From Panorpa germanica (lineage: Eukaryota; Arthropoda; Insecta; Mecoptera; Panorpidae), in the NCBI GenBank assembly GCA_963678705.1, contig OY783211.1, forward strand, positions 13,964,603-14,028,602: a stretch of DNA of 64,000 nt, given 5' to 3'. Made by a program: the position numbers and the translations under genes. The notes under the pieces were generated by a model that worked only from the letters and a program-made list of their open reading frames with translations, did no database searches and had not been told where the DNA came from. This document shows, one piece after another, positions 22,989-37,900 of the stretch (the stretch's first letter is position 1; each line of letters starts with the position of its first letter).

Positions 22989-25900
22989 GTAAGTATTAAA
23001 AAATTTAAATAATCATTCGATATTGTCATGTACATTTACTATGCTGCATTGGGATGATGATTCTTTCTTCTGTAGATATTTATGTGTTATCTTTTTCGAA
23101 TATTCTGTCCTGGGCTCGTATTCCTGACTCTTGCGAACAATGATCGTGATCGAACAGACCTGATTTACATGAGTGAAACATTTTACGAATTACTTTTAAA
23201 AGAGTATTACAGTAGTATACAGTAGTAATATAGTATTATACATATAAATCAGATCTGTTCGATCACGATCATTGTTCGCAAGACTGAGGAATAGGACCCT
23301 AGTCATTAGATGTATTTCACTATGTTATTAGTGGTTTTATTTTCTTGAATTTATTGTTAGAAGGAACATTGTAGTACTTGTTTTTATGACTGTTGTTAAT
23401 ATATGAGAGAAGGAGGTGATTGATAAGATTATCATCCTTCAATGCTTACTTGAAAGTTTAATATTTACTCGGTAAATTTTGAGAAGAAAAACTAGTAATT
23501 GATACATCTTCTATTAGACATTTTAAAGATACTTTTAAGATCGTAAAATTGTTACATTTTCATCAATTATAAATCTTGTACACTTACACTAAAGCAATTA
23601 AGTGAAATTCAATGTAAATGTCAACTTATTGACAAATGGTTAACGTGAACCACTTCATATTTTCAAGACACAACCAAGATAACCTTCAGACTGATTTAGA
23701 ATTGTGCAAATACCACACATTTACATTCATGAATTACTAAAGGACGTCTACGTTCTTGCAAACACTTAAAAATGTACACTGGATATAATTAAATATATAT
23801 TTAGATTAGATAGAGTGGAATTTGTAGGTGTTGGTAAGGTTGAGTCTTCAATCATACATCTTTCTTGGCTAGCATAATCGTCAGACCTCAATATACTACA
23901 ACTGTTATGTGTCGTACACACTGGTGCGAGTTAAACATGCGACATTTATATATTTTCATTCATAAGTTGACATTATTTAGACATGAGTTTACTAAATGTT
24001 TTGTACCTAAACATGCGACACCAATAAAACCTTTACTTATGCTATTTGAAAAAATTCAAGCTAGTATTTTTATGAAATGTTTCAATCCTTCGGCGGTACT
24101 TCTAAAAGGATTGCGATTTTGAATGTGATCTCGAGCAAAAGGGTCAGTCTCTAGTATAATTTCAATGTGTGTTGACGTGCTTAGTAAATAAATAAAAATA
24201 ATTAAAAATAGTGTTTAAATGGACATATGAAATAGAGCCTTGTCGAAGAGAGTTTGATAAGGGTAAGTGAGAGTTAGCAGATACCTTGTTAAATAACTGA
24301 GTTTTATTACATTTATTTTTCTAACGCAGATTGAAGGAATTCGTTCGAAATGTTAAAGATTCCGACGTATTAAGTTGCATGTCGCACTAGTGTGGACGTG
24401 TTGTACAACTTCTTTCAACAAATGTTGGATACCGCATGTTTAAGTCGCACTTATGTGTACGATGCTTTATGAAGAGTTTTAGAGAATTTCCATCACCAAC
24501 AGCATTGAAGCAATTGGCGGATATTTTGGTATAGGAATGGAATAACATTCCGTTGGAAACTACAAACACTCTACGAACCTATTCCTCAAAGAATTACAGG
24601 TGTTCAAAAAGGAAATGGTGGCCGCCCAACACATTATTAATATTATGACAAGTCAGATGTTCATGTTATTTTGTCCACACCTTTTTCAAAACAAAAATTA
24701 CTTACTAAGATGTAGGGATTAGAAGAGTAGAACCATGTAAGTGTAATCTGTTAACACAAGACGATAAATTAAAAAGAAATTACTCATTAACAAATTGTAC
24801 CTTTATTGTATGAGTATTACTACGTATTGAATACAGTTTCAAAACAAAACGCTCAACAAGGTCGAAATGAAATGAATAAGAATCGTGTTTGAACGCGTTA
24901 AGAAACTAGCAAATTAAGTATTTTATGAACAACAATTGAATGAAGTCACAGTTTTGCAATAAACATTACTTCTGGACAATGCAAGTTATTCTAATATACA
25001 AATACAACGAGTGGTCGTCCTTCGATTGATTGTTTGCTTACTTGATTTTGTTAGGTTCGGTTCAGCCATTCATGTGTTAAAAGAATTAATAACATAAAAA
25101 CATAACTCGTATTAAATATTTTTGTTAATGTAGGTAATTATTAATGTTTGAACACGCGTTAAATTGATGACAGATAAGATTTCAATTTCAATTAAACGTT
25201 ACTAGTGGGCGATTAAGTTTAAGTTATTATAATGATTACAGGGTCAAAGGTCATGTACATCAGGAACTGTTCACTTTAATAGTAATTTCATGTAAAATTA
25301 AACAAAAAATTGTGGTTAAAAGTTAAACAAAAAAACACTTTACAATCGGGAATCTTTTTGGTAGTAAAAAATAAACAAAAATATGTAAATACTCGTAAAA
25401 GTCATAGGATTAACCGCGCATACTCATTTGGCAAATAAAAAACACCTCCTTTGTTCAGAGCACTAGCCATTCAACAAAAGCTGTCATTTTAAATTTTGCA
25501 CCACTGTCATTTTAAATTTTGCACCACTGTCAACATACAACCATTATTGTGAAGATATTTGGCAGATATTGTGTTCCATTACTAACCTCAGAGCTTGTTC
25601 TTTGATTTAAGTAAGAATATCATCAGTTTTCACTTTTCTACAGATTTAAAATGACACCTCTTGTTGAAAAACCCTTAAAATGCAAATGTTGATGAACGAC
25701 TCTATATAACTTGATCATCTTAAGACACAATTGTCTTAGGAAACTCTGGTCACTCGGTACGGGTTATGAAAACATATGATAATGACCACATTTGCGACAA
25801 GTCTATCTTAAAACAAACGTCTTACTGTTGTCTCTCTTTGTTAAATGTGTTCATATGTTTCTGTCTCCATTTTTCCATGAAGTGTCTTAAGATTGTCGCG

Positions 25901-28900
25901 TCTCGAGTGGGCAACCACCCAAATAGTCCCCTCGTCGTAATTGTTTTACAACATTAACAATTAAAAAACATTTCCAAAATTTCTACTCCTATAAAAACGA
26001 GTCTCAAGCGCAAGTAATAAAATAATTCCAAGAGCCATAAAGTCTGGTGAAATATTCTTACATAAAATCATAAAATTAACAGTTTAAACTAATATATATA
26101 TATATAAATAAAACATTCCAAGGTTTAAGATTGAGATGTGTCATTCACATTTATTAAAATAATTTAATTAAAACTATTAATTAACTAAAAACAACATAAG
26201 TTAAATATTACCATGACTAACTCAAAACAAAACTAAATATAAAACATTACAAATCATCAAAGCTGTTGCCGAGTTGTGCATAATTATATTAATAAAAACT
26301 AGTGGTAAACAGTCAAAATAAGTTGTTCTTTGTTTACATAATTTGTTTGGATATCTTTGGAGCAATATCCAGCCCTTGAAATTACAGTAAAATCATTTGT
26401 AAAATTAGATATGCATCAACCGAGACAGAGCCAGAGCCAGAGCCGTGTTTATCTCCATGCAAAATTAGCAACTTGCTTTCCAAGTCAAGTCAAAATAATA
26501 AAAACATTTAATGTTGATTATTAAACGCAATTTTTGAATTATTAATCTGGCAGTCGGTTTAAGTACAAGTACAAGTAGAATTTTCGGTTTTTTGAAGAGT
26601 TTTGTCTTCTTTTTGTATCAAACGGAAGGTATTAAAGTAATCGTCAAGCTATAAAACTCATCGGTAGAATATAATAAATATTTGTACAATTATAAACAGT
26701 ACCATTTTTTAATTACTGTGTTCAATGTTATGTAGTCTAGACATTTTTGAAGCTAAGAGCCTGAGAATTGAGGGACAATTTTTGCGTATTAACTTATTTA
26801 AATAGGAAAACGTAAAGTTGAACATTCTGCTAATAAATGAATGTACCGCCACACGTAAACTTATCTAATCTGACTTTGTACGCGATTGTAATGCATTGAA
26901 CGCAACAAGAAATGTAAATATGTATATTTGAAATTAACAACATAAATATAAATAAAGAAAACCTTGTTTCATAAATCCGCAACACTTTAATGATTTTTTT
27001 ACTTCTTTTTTTAATGAATTCATTATACAAGTGACATATTATGCTTTATGTTTGCACTAATATATGCATTGATTACACAATAAAACATAATCTTCTTACA
27101 CACATACCTAAAGGTCAAATTACACGAGGAATACAACAAAACATGTCGCGTGGCCCAAACAACTTATATAACTCTAAGTCAATTTACGTAATGAATATAT
27201 TTAATAAAACGACTACAATAAAATGTTGGTGTATTTGTATTGTTTATATAATGTGTTATTTATTATATAAATAAGAGTATATTAATGAGTAGGTATTCTT
27301 GGAGGTTTCTTGAACATTTTAAGCCATAACAGGTGTTAATTACAGGAAGGACACATTATAACACACACGCAAATATTGTGCGAATTATTCTAAGTAATAA
27401 AATTAAATTAGTGCAGCGGTAAATTTATTATACTAACTAATTAAAATTTCATTAGTAATACTACAATGTCAATGGATTTGTTTAGTGTTTCGTTTATTTA
27501 TTTATATTCATATATAATTTAAACGTATATATGAGCCCAGGCCCAGATTTGAGGCAGGGTAGGCGGGGCTACAGGCCACCACAAAGTTCCATTCGTTAAC
27601 GCGGTAATTTAATTTTTAATAAATTGTATTTGACTTTAAATAATTATTACATTCTTTGTTGAAATAATTTTATTTGTTGGCAATAAATTTTTGAAAGACT
27701 TGACGAAAACAAATGTTCCTTTTATTTGGAAATAATTAAACCACACTTCCCAATCCGGTCATGTTTGATGCTCAATAACCAAAAACGTTAAGTCAAAAAA
27801 TATCAGAAGCTATTAAAAGTAGTAATTCCTTTATTAATGTAAACAGAACGAATAAATCCTTTATTAATTAAAGCAGAAAACATTAGCGATGTAATTATTC
27901 ATTATGATTTCGTCATAACATTTGTAGAATGGATAAAGAAAGGGTTAGAACAATTATATCGAATCATAATATTCAACACAACCCACTAAAACAAATAGAA
28001 TAAACAAACTTCAAACAGGAAGATATCTTCAAAAGAACAATCATGTTGTATCAGCTGCATTAACGTAGTAAATATTTTAAATTTAAACAAATGAGACAAA
28101 ATTTACAATTAAACAAACATGTATTGTAACTAGTCATTGTTATTAAGTACTGACGTACAATGAATAACCATGAATGTAAGATAAAAAAATTATACAAATA
28201 TTTACAAATAACAATACTATAGTTCAAATTGCGAAAGTTTGCCAGTGACTCATGCTTAAAACAAGTTGTGTATAAATTTGCGATACAATGGGAAAGCATC
28301 GCTACTCACTTTATATTAATTTATATAGGAACGGATAAGACGACTCAGATAACCTTTTTTAAGCATCAGGCACCGTTGAACTCTCATTATTTGATCTATA
28401 ACCATTTGAAACTAGATAATAATGCTTTAAATAATAAATAACTTTAAAGAATTCATACAATAATTAAATATTAGAAGTGATAAACTACTCGTATTTTACA
28501 CGTAAATATTAAAAGTGGGCAACCAGATTACCCATAATAATATAAAATTACGTTAAACAACCATTTATTAGTAGCAGACATTTATTTTCCAGATAATTAT
28601 CTTTATCACCATTTAATACAAGTAAGTTACATGGTAAATTAAACACCGGGGATATAAAAAATATAATAAATTCTTAACTTTGACATACAAATGTTTTTTT
28701 ACGAGTATGGAAATGGGTATGCCCTTGTACTAGATTTTAATTTTAATGTTAGCGATGCAATGTTTCAGACAAATTACTTTACTAGCTATATGAAACACAT
28801 TGCTCATAGAAAACAGAAAATTGTAGGTGTGTGATTCTAATAACAGACTTGGTTGTAAGATTAATGTGTAATTACGTAAAGTTGTAGACAGCATCAACTG

Positions 28901-31900
28901 ATCATATCTCATAATTTCATTTAGCATTGAAAATTATTGTTATTAAGTATGTTTTATGGCATCATTCTAATAAGGCCTTTATACAGTGCATTAGCAATAT
29001 CAACATAATCGTATAAGATATATATCTGTTAGTTCTTACAAAGGAATTACCCACATTAATCCTAAAGATAACGATTTTAATTATAACTTATGGTTAGTTC
29101 GTTAGAGATTTTATATATTTTGGACCGGTTGCTATATTCACAGGTGTCGCAAAAGGTACCTCAGAAGATTGAACAATATATACATTTTTAAACATAATTT
29201 ACAACTTATAGACACGAGTATGGGTATTTAAAATAAAGAGATTTTTAAATTAGCTTGATTATTGATAAAGTGAATAAAGTTTTTCTGACTTTCTCTGCTT
29301 TCAAAGATCTGTCTATATTCCACAGCCATATTACAGCCTTGTCGGTGGAAGAGTAATATGCTATACTGTAGTGGGCTATTACATTGTTCACAGATTTGTC
29401 ATTCCATTCTTCCTACTATGAACAATTTAAGATAAATTTGTGGTGTAATTTTTATAATTTTCTATACATTCAGTACTAACGTTATAAATAGTACAAAAGA
29501 TTCTTGTTTTATGCTTCATCTTTTTCTACGCAGTTAGAACATTACTAATGATAAACTTATATCCTCCATTAGCTCTATTATATAACAGATGCGAGTCTAT
29601 TTACATCCATGTCATTTCCATCTATATACCATATTTACAAACAACATTATGTTAATAAAATAGAAATGAAGATTACTCGTACAAGTAATTATAACATTAT
29701 GCATAATGAATTAATTATTGGAAATATTACTGAAGGTTATTCTGAGTACATTTCTCTTTAAAGGTCAACAAGCGACTTTGTTATACAACAAATAGTTCAA
29801 GTTATTCTTTGTACTCATAATCCATAAGTTATATAAATGCCAGGGGCGTACTTGTTGAAAGAACTGTGTCGTTCATATTCCCCATATACATATCTTTAAT
29901 ACATATTGACGATGAATATATTCAATGATTTCATTTTCTTTTTTGTGTGTCTTGCAGCTTTACAATTTTAATTACGTTCACTGTATACAGTTCATTTCTC
30001 TATTCATCGATGTTTATTAAGTAACTGCAGTTCTGATGTATAAGTAAAAATGGTCCATTAATTAAGTTGGATAACAGAACGAATACCTAATATACACCCG
30101 AAGGGGTCATCCATTAAATACGTCACATGCAGTGTGACAAAACGTGACAAGTGGAGAAGGGAATCACAACATCTAATCTAAAATTCGGCTTCCAAAAAAA
30201 GAAGAAAAAAACGACTAAAGAATATACTTTGTTCTATTACGCTTCCTGACTTCTTTAATTCTCCACTCTTTTGTCCTCATTTTCTTTTTACTTGATGTTC
30301 TTCTCCTTAAACTATATCTTCTCCTTTTCCCATCTTTCCTCCTACATTTTGTGATAGTATATTCTATCGTCATTTTTCTACTACACTTTTTTCTTGCTTT
30401 CCGTATAAGGGGTCGTACACAAACTACGAGACCCGTTTAGGGGTGAGGAGAGGGATTCAGTAGTAATCTACGCAGATCTACGTAGTCGTATGAGGGATGG
30501 GGGGAGGGGTTGTGAATTAAAAGAAAATACTTATTTTATTTTGCACAATGAATAGATTTCTTTTTTAAAGAGAATGACCTTATTTTTCTGTACATCTCAC
30601 AGACAGCAAAATCAGCTCTTTCTATTTTGTAAGGAAAGAAACTACTTTAACCTATGAGGGAAGGGTTCTAAAGAGCCCAAAATAAAGTTACGTAGTTTAT
30701 GGACAACCTCAAATATCTCCTTGTTTGTGACAATAACCTTATTTCATTTATTCTTCTTCCTTTTTTTTAATCAATATACAATAGCTCACCTCCTTTTGGG
30801 CTAAACATCACGAGAAGTGATCAAAAAGTAATGTGAATTTGTAATGTGTATTTTATAAAAATCTTTTTTCCGAAAGTTGGCGGCACTGTACTTAATTAGT
30901 ATGGCATATATGAACAAGATCAATCAATCTGTTTGTTTACAGCGACTGATTGAATCGACATGTTATAGCATGTTGATGTTGCTGTGGTCTGGACGGAGTT
31001 AAAAAACATTATGTGTCTGCCTGCACCTATAGAAAGGTCACCATTTCTCTAATTAGTATTCTACATCAACCTATAATTATAAATACAGATATTGGTAATA
31101 AATACAGCATTATAATATTAAATAGGCAATAGTGATTAGTAATTATACAAATTTGATTTATAAAGAATGTAAAATGTCGTGTAATAAACCATTACTAATG
31201 ACATACTCGTACTCGTATGTTACAAGATCGTAAAAGTGATCCTGTCTGAACCACAGGTTACAATGCTAATTATTTTACGTAACACTATTCAAGGCTTAAG
31301 GGCATAAAATACGAGTAAATTAATCACATCACATTAATGCAGATACAAGTTGATTAATTCAATTAAAAACTTACGATTTAAACAGTTAACTTGTAATTAA
31401 TGATTTAAGAAGTTACTTCGACTTCTTCCGGTAATAAAATGTTATTAAGAGGGCTCGTAATCACATAATTGTAAAAATAAAAAACTATTATTTCCTGGAT
31501 AAACAATATCCGATATCATTAAATTCAAAAGTAAGTGAAACGTGTAGTGTCAATAGTATGGGCCCCGTGCACAAATTTGTAAATTGACTTCTTCTATTCT
31601 ATTTTTGATTCACAAGATATTCAACTGCAATCAATAAATTCATTGAATGACATATAGATGGGAGACAAATCCATATGATTTTTAGATAGTATGAACCTTC
31701 GAACGATGTGTGTTAAAATTTCATAACAATCCGACCATTAGTTTACGAATTACAGTGGTTTCAGTGGCATTGCTTTTTAATGGAAAAAAATACCGGATAT
31801 TCGGACTCTTTATTTTTTCTCAGAAAATGAGAAAATATAACTCTGGTCCGGGAATCAAATTTGAAAACACAGTAACCAGCGTCAAGCATCAATGCTCTCT

Positions 31901-34900
31901 ATGTCTTATATAAAACATAGTATAGTTTGTAATAGCAAGATTGAATTAAATGTATCATAATGAAACATAGTTAATTCAAGTTTTAATGAAATCGAAAGCG
32001 TAACTAATTTATTAATTGCATAATTTAAAGCACTGGATTAGTTTTTTAATTACTAATTAACAGTTTTATTACAACTATCAATCAAATGTTATTCTGCAGG
32101 TTGAACTGTGTAGGAAGCTACTTGTTCCCATTTTGATTAAGGGTACTCGCAATGAGATTACATTTTTCAATATAGTTTTCGTGTATTTTAAGTAAAAATA
32201 TTAAAACATTTGTTGGTCTATTTTTCCATGAAGTTTCATCACTGACGACTTCCTTTAGACATTGACAGATTCATGGTATCAACTTAGGCGGCTTACACTA
32301 GATACACTACTGTCTTTAAGAGTTTATGATAGATAGAGAGAGACAACATCTTATGAACACAGTCAACAAACAGAGACACTAATAATTTTGTTTTAGACAG
32401 ATTTGTTGCAAGTGTGTGCGTCTGCAAATGTTCCCATGACCCATAGCGAGTAACTAGACTGTCCTAAAACAATGTCTTCACTGTGTGGCCGCCTTAAGAC
32501 TAATAAGTTTAATATCTTATAGTCTTTCCGCCTTACAAATAAACCTGTTATTAAATTTATACCAGGTATAAATATTGATTTTCGGACAGGGTTATTATCA
32601 GTTTATACCTGGTATAAATTTTATAACAGGTTTATTTGTAAAGCGGTGTAAATATTAGTAATATTAAATATTCACTATTTTGAATAACTAAATTGCAGTT
32701 CTTTTGTTGTTTAAATCTTTCGCAAGTAGTTTTGGAAATTATGATATATTTTTTGTAAGATTATTCCAATTTCAAATTCATGATAGAACTTATCATCAGT
32801 TATCCAAGTAAAAAATTAGAATAGTAACGATATACACCTATATTCAAGTCAATAGTTTGCTACACACACGCTTGTATGCGTCTCTGTTGTATAAAAGAGA
32901 TGACAAATCATCGGATGTGATGTACCATGCATTGAAATTTTTATCACGTTGGGCAACTAACTTTAAAGAGACAAAATGCTTTTTTTTAGTTGTTGATATC
33001 TCCTGATAGTCAACTTTATCAATATATAGGTCCGTTTTATAAAAATTAGTTATGGTTCACAAGTCTGTCGTAAAAGTATAATTATTAATGGTAATGTAGA
33101 AACAATAACTACACTTTAGTACCTCTATTAAATTTAATTTTAATCATTAAATAATATATAAAAACAAAAAGACTGAACAATGTAATAAAACATCGTACAT
33201 GGAGTTGTCTCTGACAGTCTGCGGTGTACAGTCTGCAGCCTGCAGTCTGTTCTGTCCTACACAGGCAGGTACTGTAACACATTACTACAAATAATAACTA
33301 CAAGTCATATGGCATTACTTTCCCTGCAGTCACTTTCGATCTCTCTTAATGCCGGTCCGGCATACTTGTAGGTACGTATGTCCGTAAGCCAGGTGTATAT
33401 GTGTGTGTGTAACATACACATATAAAACTGACTTAACAACGATATGTACGTTTTTATAAATGTATGTGTGCACACAGCCAATATAAACGGTAAATATTGT
33501 AACACTTGTAACAATGTAAAGCAACTGCCTAATGTGTTACATTACTATGTGAAATAAATAATTTCATTTTTAATACGCGGTGTGTTCTTCAAGTAACGGA
33601 AATTTGTAATTTTAAAAAGACTGGCAGTAATTATTTTATGGAAGTCAATATTCAATTCAATTTCAATTCAATAACTATGCCTAGTTTGAGTTGAGTTGAG
33701 TGATTCAATCAGATTTTTGTGAAATAATTTTTGCGGGCCTTTCTAAGGTAGTTCCAGTGTAAAACCAAATAACAAAGATAGCTATTTTCAGGCTCACCTC
33801 CCATTTGAAGCAAGTAAAACTTCCTGTCCGCCCAACTATTTTCTATTATATACAAAAAATCTCTCTATAAAATTAAAAAAAAAAATTAGGAGAGTAAAGA
33901 AAAATGTCTATTAAACAAATTTAAACACAATAGCACTGTTCAACGTTTTGTATACAAGATTTAATCAATTGACACGTTCTTTTTACGACCAATGGTGATC
34001 CAGCAACGCTGCGCCCAAAATTATCACGAGTGACGAAGAATAAAGACCGGGAATTTTAAATCTTGAATGCAATAATCACCCCATATATAAAAAGACTCAA
34101 ATTAAAAACCCATCAAGTTATTAATTAAAGATTAAAAAGAGACAATAATGAACAAAAGTAGTTGTTTGCATTCTGAACAATTCCTTTTCGGTCTACTACT
34201 CTTGACGAAGAAGAAGGAGGAGGAGGAGTAGAAAATGGGAGTAATTAAACAGACAATCAGTGTTTCAAATCTTGTAACATTACTTTTACTTTTTTTTAAT
34301 ATTTCATAATTCATTATTACAATTGAAATGTAAATATAGCATTATTTACATATAACATGATACTCGTTACAAACGGAAGGACGTGGGAAATGAAGGGGGA
34401 GTCGTTTATGTTTATAAACATTGTGAATGACGTGTGTGGGAAACAATTTCAGAATTATCATTTTATTGAAAATGTTAACCTGTAGATTAAGTGATCAACT
34501 GTTATCTCTCTTAGTTAAAGTCACATGTACATATTTATATATTTATTACGTGGTAAATGACAGAATATAGCAAAAACAAGTAGTTACATGTTTTATTATG
34601 CAGTTATGCCATTTTGTGCAGTTCTCAAAACTAAACCTGCTTTTATTAAATGAAACTGGTTTTGTGGAACATGTGGCTATGGTTTCTGGATTTCCATTTT
34701 TCGACAATTAACTCTTTTCGCTACGAAGGACGTATAACTTCGACAAATTGGCAAATAATACTATATTATATAGTTTAAATCACGAGAATTCGGCGGCGAC
34801 TTGATACATGTTGTACCTTATAAATCTACAATGAACAAGCACTTCACAAATTTTTTTTTTAAATTTATAGGAACGAATAAGATAAAATTCACCACCATAT

Positions 34901-37900
34901 CATACATTTACATGACTTCTTCTTAACTCTTTTAGGAAAGATTCATCGCCGAACTCTCGTAATTATAAGTCAAAACGATGAAAAAGAAGCATATTTTCGA
35001 TAACGTTTTTTGACGACATAGTTAATATATAATTATTTCTATAATTACTACATGATAAAACGACATTTGAAGAATACTTTGTGAAATTTTCATAAATAAA
35101 TGTCAAGAAATGAGGGATTGACAGCAAATCTCCGCAGACGTTACAAAAAAAAAGTAACATTGCGCTGCCACTCATAACTCATCACTGGATTTTCTGAAAT
35201 CGAAAAATCAAAATGATTTTATTAGTTGATAAGTTTCTACAGGTAACACTGTCGAGATTTTCCTTTTTTATTGATTTTTCAATTTTTTACAGGACTTAAA
35301 ATTCAAAATATCGATATTTCATAAAAAAAATCAGAAACTTTGTTATTTTAAAATACGTTAAAATTATATAATTTAAAAGAACTCGAGAGCGTTACCTCGG
35401 CATTTGTGTAAAGAAAGACAGTGCAAAATTTCAAAAGAATCGGTCCAGTAGATTTTGAGCTAGAGACGGAATTGTCTCTGAACAAGCGTGAAAAACAATG
35501 TGTGAAAAAAACGTTTCAAAGTAACACGAAAGCAGATCAGAGAGGTGAAGACTTAAAACTCTATATCTCCGACAATTTTACTCTAATCGACTTCAAATTT
35601 TTACACAATAAACTTAATATGTTGTACAATAATGTAAATAAATAAAAAAAAAGTTGAAAGAAGAGAGTGAATTAATTGAATGTGAGTTGTGAATGACCCA
35701 GTGAATTAATTGAAATTTATTAGATAATAAAAGAAATTCATATTCTAGTGCATCACGATGAATACTCAATATTTAGATTTAGACGAATGTTTCAATTTTA
35801 CTTAAAATTGATGAAATTCTCATGTGTGTTTTCTTTTTGTTTCAGTTACACAAACGGATGAGTGTAGAGGAAATAAGAAGCGTCTTCCACGTGGACAGCA
35901 TCGACTTAGTTCCTACTTATGAAGTAGTCCCATTATTTCATCATATAAGCAAACGTGACGTGTCAGAAACAACAGAACAAAATAGTGAATTAAATAATAA
36001 TATAAACAATAGTACTAGAAATAATAAAGAAGTGTTAAACAACAACAGTGATACAAGTGAAACTCAAAAACCAATAGAAAATGAGAAATTTTCAAAAAAA
36101 AGTGTTTTACCTAAAAAAGCATATGATTTAAATAAAAATAAAAACTATAAAAAAGATAATTTTGTTAAAAAAATTACTAAAAATAATGATTTTCTAAATG
36201 GTGTACATAATTTAACATTTCAAGCTTTTGGACAGAAATTAAATTTAAATTTAAAACCTACTGAAGGACTTATTAAAGGAGGTCCTGCTGGATTAAGATT
36301 ATTTAATGTTATTTCTGATCCAAAAGGACCAAACGGAGTTAACTATCAGGAAGTTGTTCAGGTAAATATCCTTGATAAATTATAATTAAGATTACGTTTA
36401 TTTGTAAATACTTTAAATGCCACAGCCACAGCCATTGACCAATTGACCTCGAATAAAATTATATACTTGTTATTTTAACACTAAAAATTGTTGGTATTTT
36501 ACGCGTTTGCTATTGTCTGTATTTAGATGATACACAGAATTCAAAACGTAATGGCCCAAGTGATTTCTATCATAGGTAATATTTGTTTCAGTGAGTGAGT
36601 GAACCAAGTTACGCACTAATTTTGAGGTTCCTCTAGCAAAACAACATCCAATCAATTAATTATTGCTTATATTTCAATGAATTTAATAAGTTTTTTGAAG
36701 TTGGTACATCTTTCTCTTTATCATAATTGATTAAGTAATATTAGTCTAAAATTACACCCAAAATACGTCATTAAATAGAACAATTCTAAATGGCGTAAAA
36801 ATATATGAAACGAAATTCATGTTTGTTGCATTAAGTATATTAAGTTTACTTGAAGAGTTTTTTATAGAAATTTTTGTTTTGAAATAAAATCATTTTAAAT
36901 AAAAATTGCACCATATATTCTTTATATTATTATCTATGAAGCAGTCCATAATATTTTTAAAAAAATTTATCATACATAATATTACTAATTGTTACTAATT
37001 AATATTACTTTACTCTAACTTACAAAAACAGATCGATTCAAAGATCGCTCTACTTTTATACTCTTTTGGAAACTCCGTCCACGCAAAATTAATAACTATT
37101 CTAAATTATAAGTAAAACCTTAACGTCCTAAACAAATATCACTAAATAAACCATGGTATTTCTAATTATGGTTTAATATTTGCTTAAATCTTTTAAAATA
37201 CTTCCTGGAAATATTACCTAGTAAAATAAATAACATAACAATAACAAAAAATATATTTACAGAAGGTATGATACAAAAAAGCATAGTCCAATCAATAAAC
37301 AAAAGAATGTAATATCAATATTGAAACTAATAGCTAACAAATTAGTAATCATCGTTCCACATAAATATTCAAAACTTGCGTCGTCGTGCATTTATAAAAT
37401 ATCTTTGTGGTGAAAAGTTGCTCTAGTTGAGACGATGTATAACGTTTTTGTTCACAGCGCTAATAAAATATGTACGCAAGTGTGGGTGCTATACAGTGAC
37501 ATGAATATTTGTTTTGCGAGGTTCAGGTTCGTTGTCTAATCGCTGATATACATCACCTGTGTCATCTATATAAAAAAAAAATTAAATGCTATTCTTTGGA
37601 AAGCGCATAATCTGAATAAGGTTTTTAGGGAAACAAAAATTGAAAAATTTGCCCGGAGAATTGGAAAATTTTGGAAGAAATGTAAGTGCTTTTTCTATGC
37701 GATTTTTGGTATTTGCCAAATTGTGAATCAAGCTAATCGTGACGAAAAATTGATTCCGTTGTTTATTTTATGTTGAATTGTGAAAAGAATTATTGAAATT
37801 TGGACAGGACAACGTCTGTCGGGTCGGCTAGTATAATACTTAATTTACTATAAGAATAACAAATTATTTGACAGTTAAGTTAGTAAGAATTATAGGTTTC

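Larger units (their letters stand above)
22989..35845 (+). other. Intron 1 of the metalloprotease gene (about 12.9 kb), repeat-rich
   Basis: It holds the palindrome at 23109-23302, an inverted-repeat element at 23913-24462, a family D element (25470-25672), family G pieces (30105-30713), a mariner relic (31645-31800), the TIR element at 32283-32498, the palindrome at 32527-32650 and a minus-strand family C copy (32870-33062). The rest is AT-rich with no exon that I can support. Confidence 0.8.

Noticed and set aside
23865..24569. Two small frames on opposite strands
   Set aside because: Both overlap the inverted-repeat element 23913-24462 and follow from its palindromic ends.
33305..33524. 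Two overlapping minus-strand frames with His/Thr/Tyr-rich products
   Set aside because: They arise from GT/AC-rich simple sequence around 33400.
35421..35645. 74-codon + strand frame just before exon 2
   Set aside because: Starts at a GTG. The stretch CAAAATTTCAAAAGAATCGG has the look of an interspersed-repeat tail, and there is no family match.
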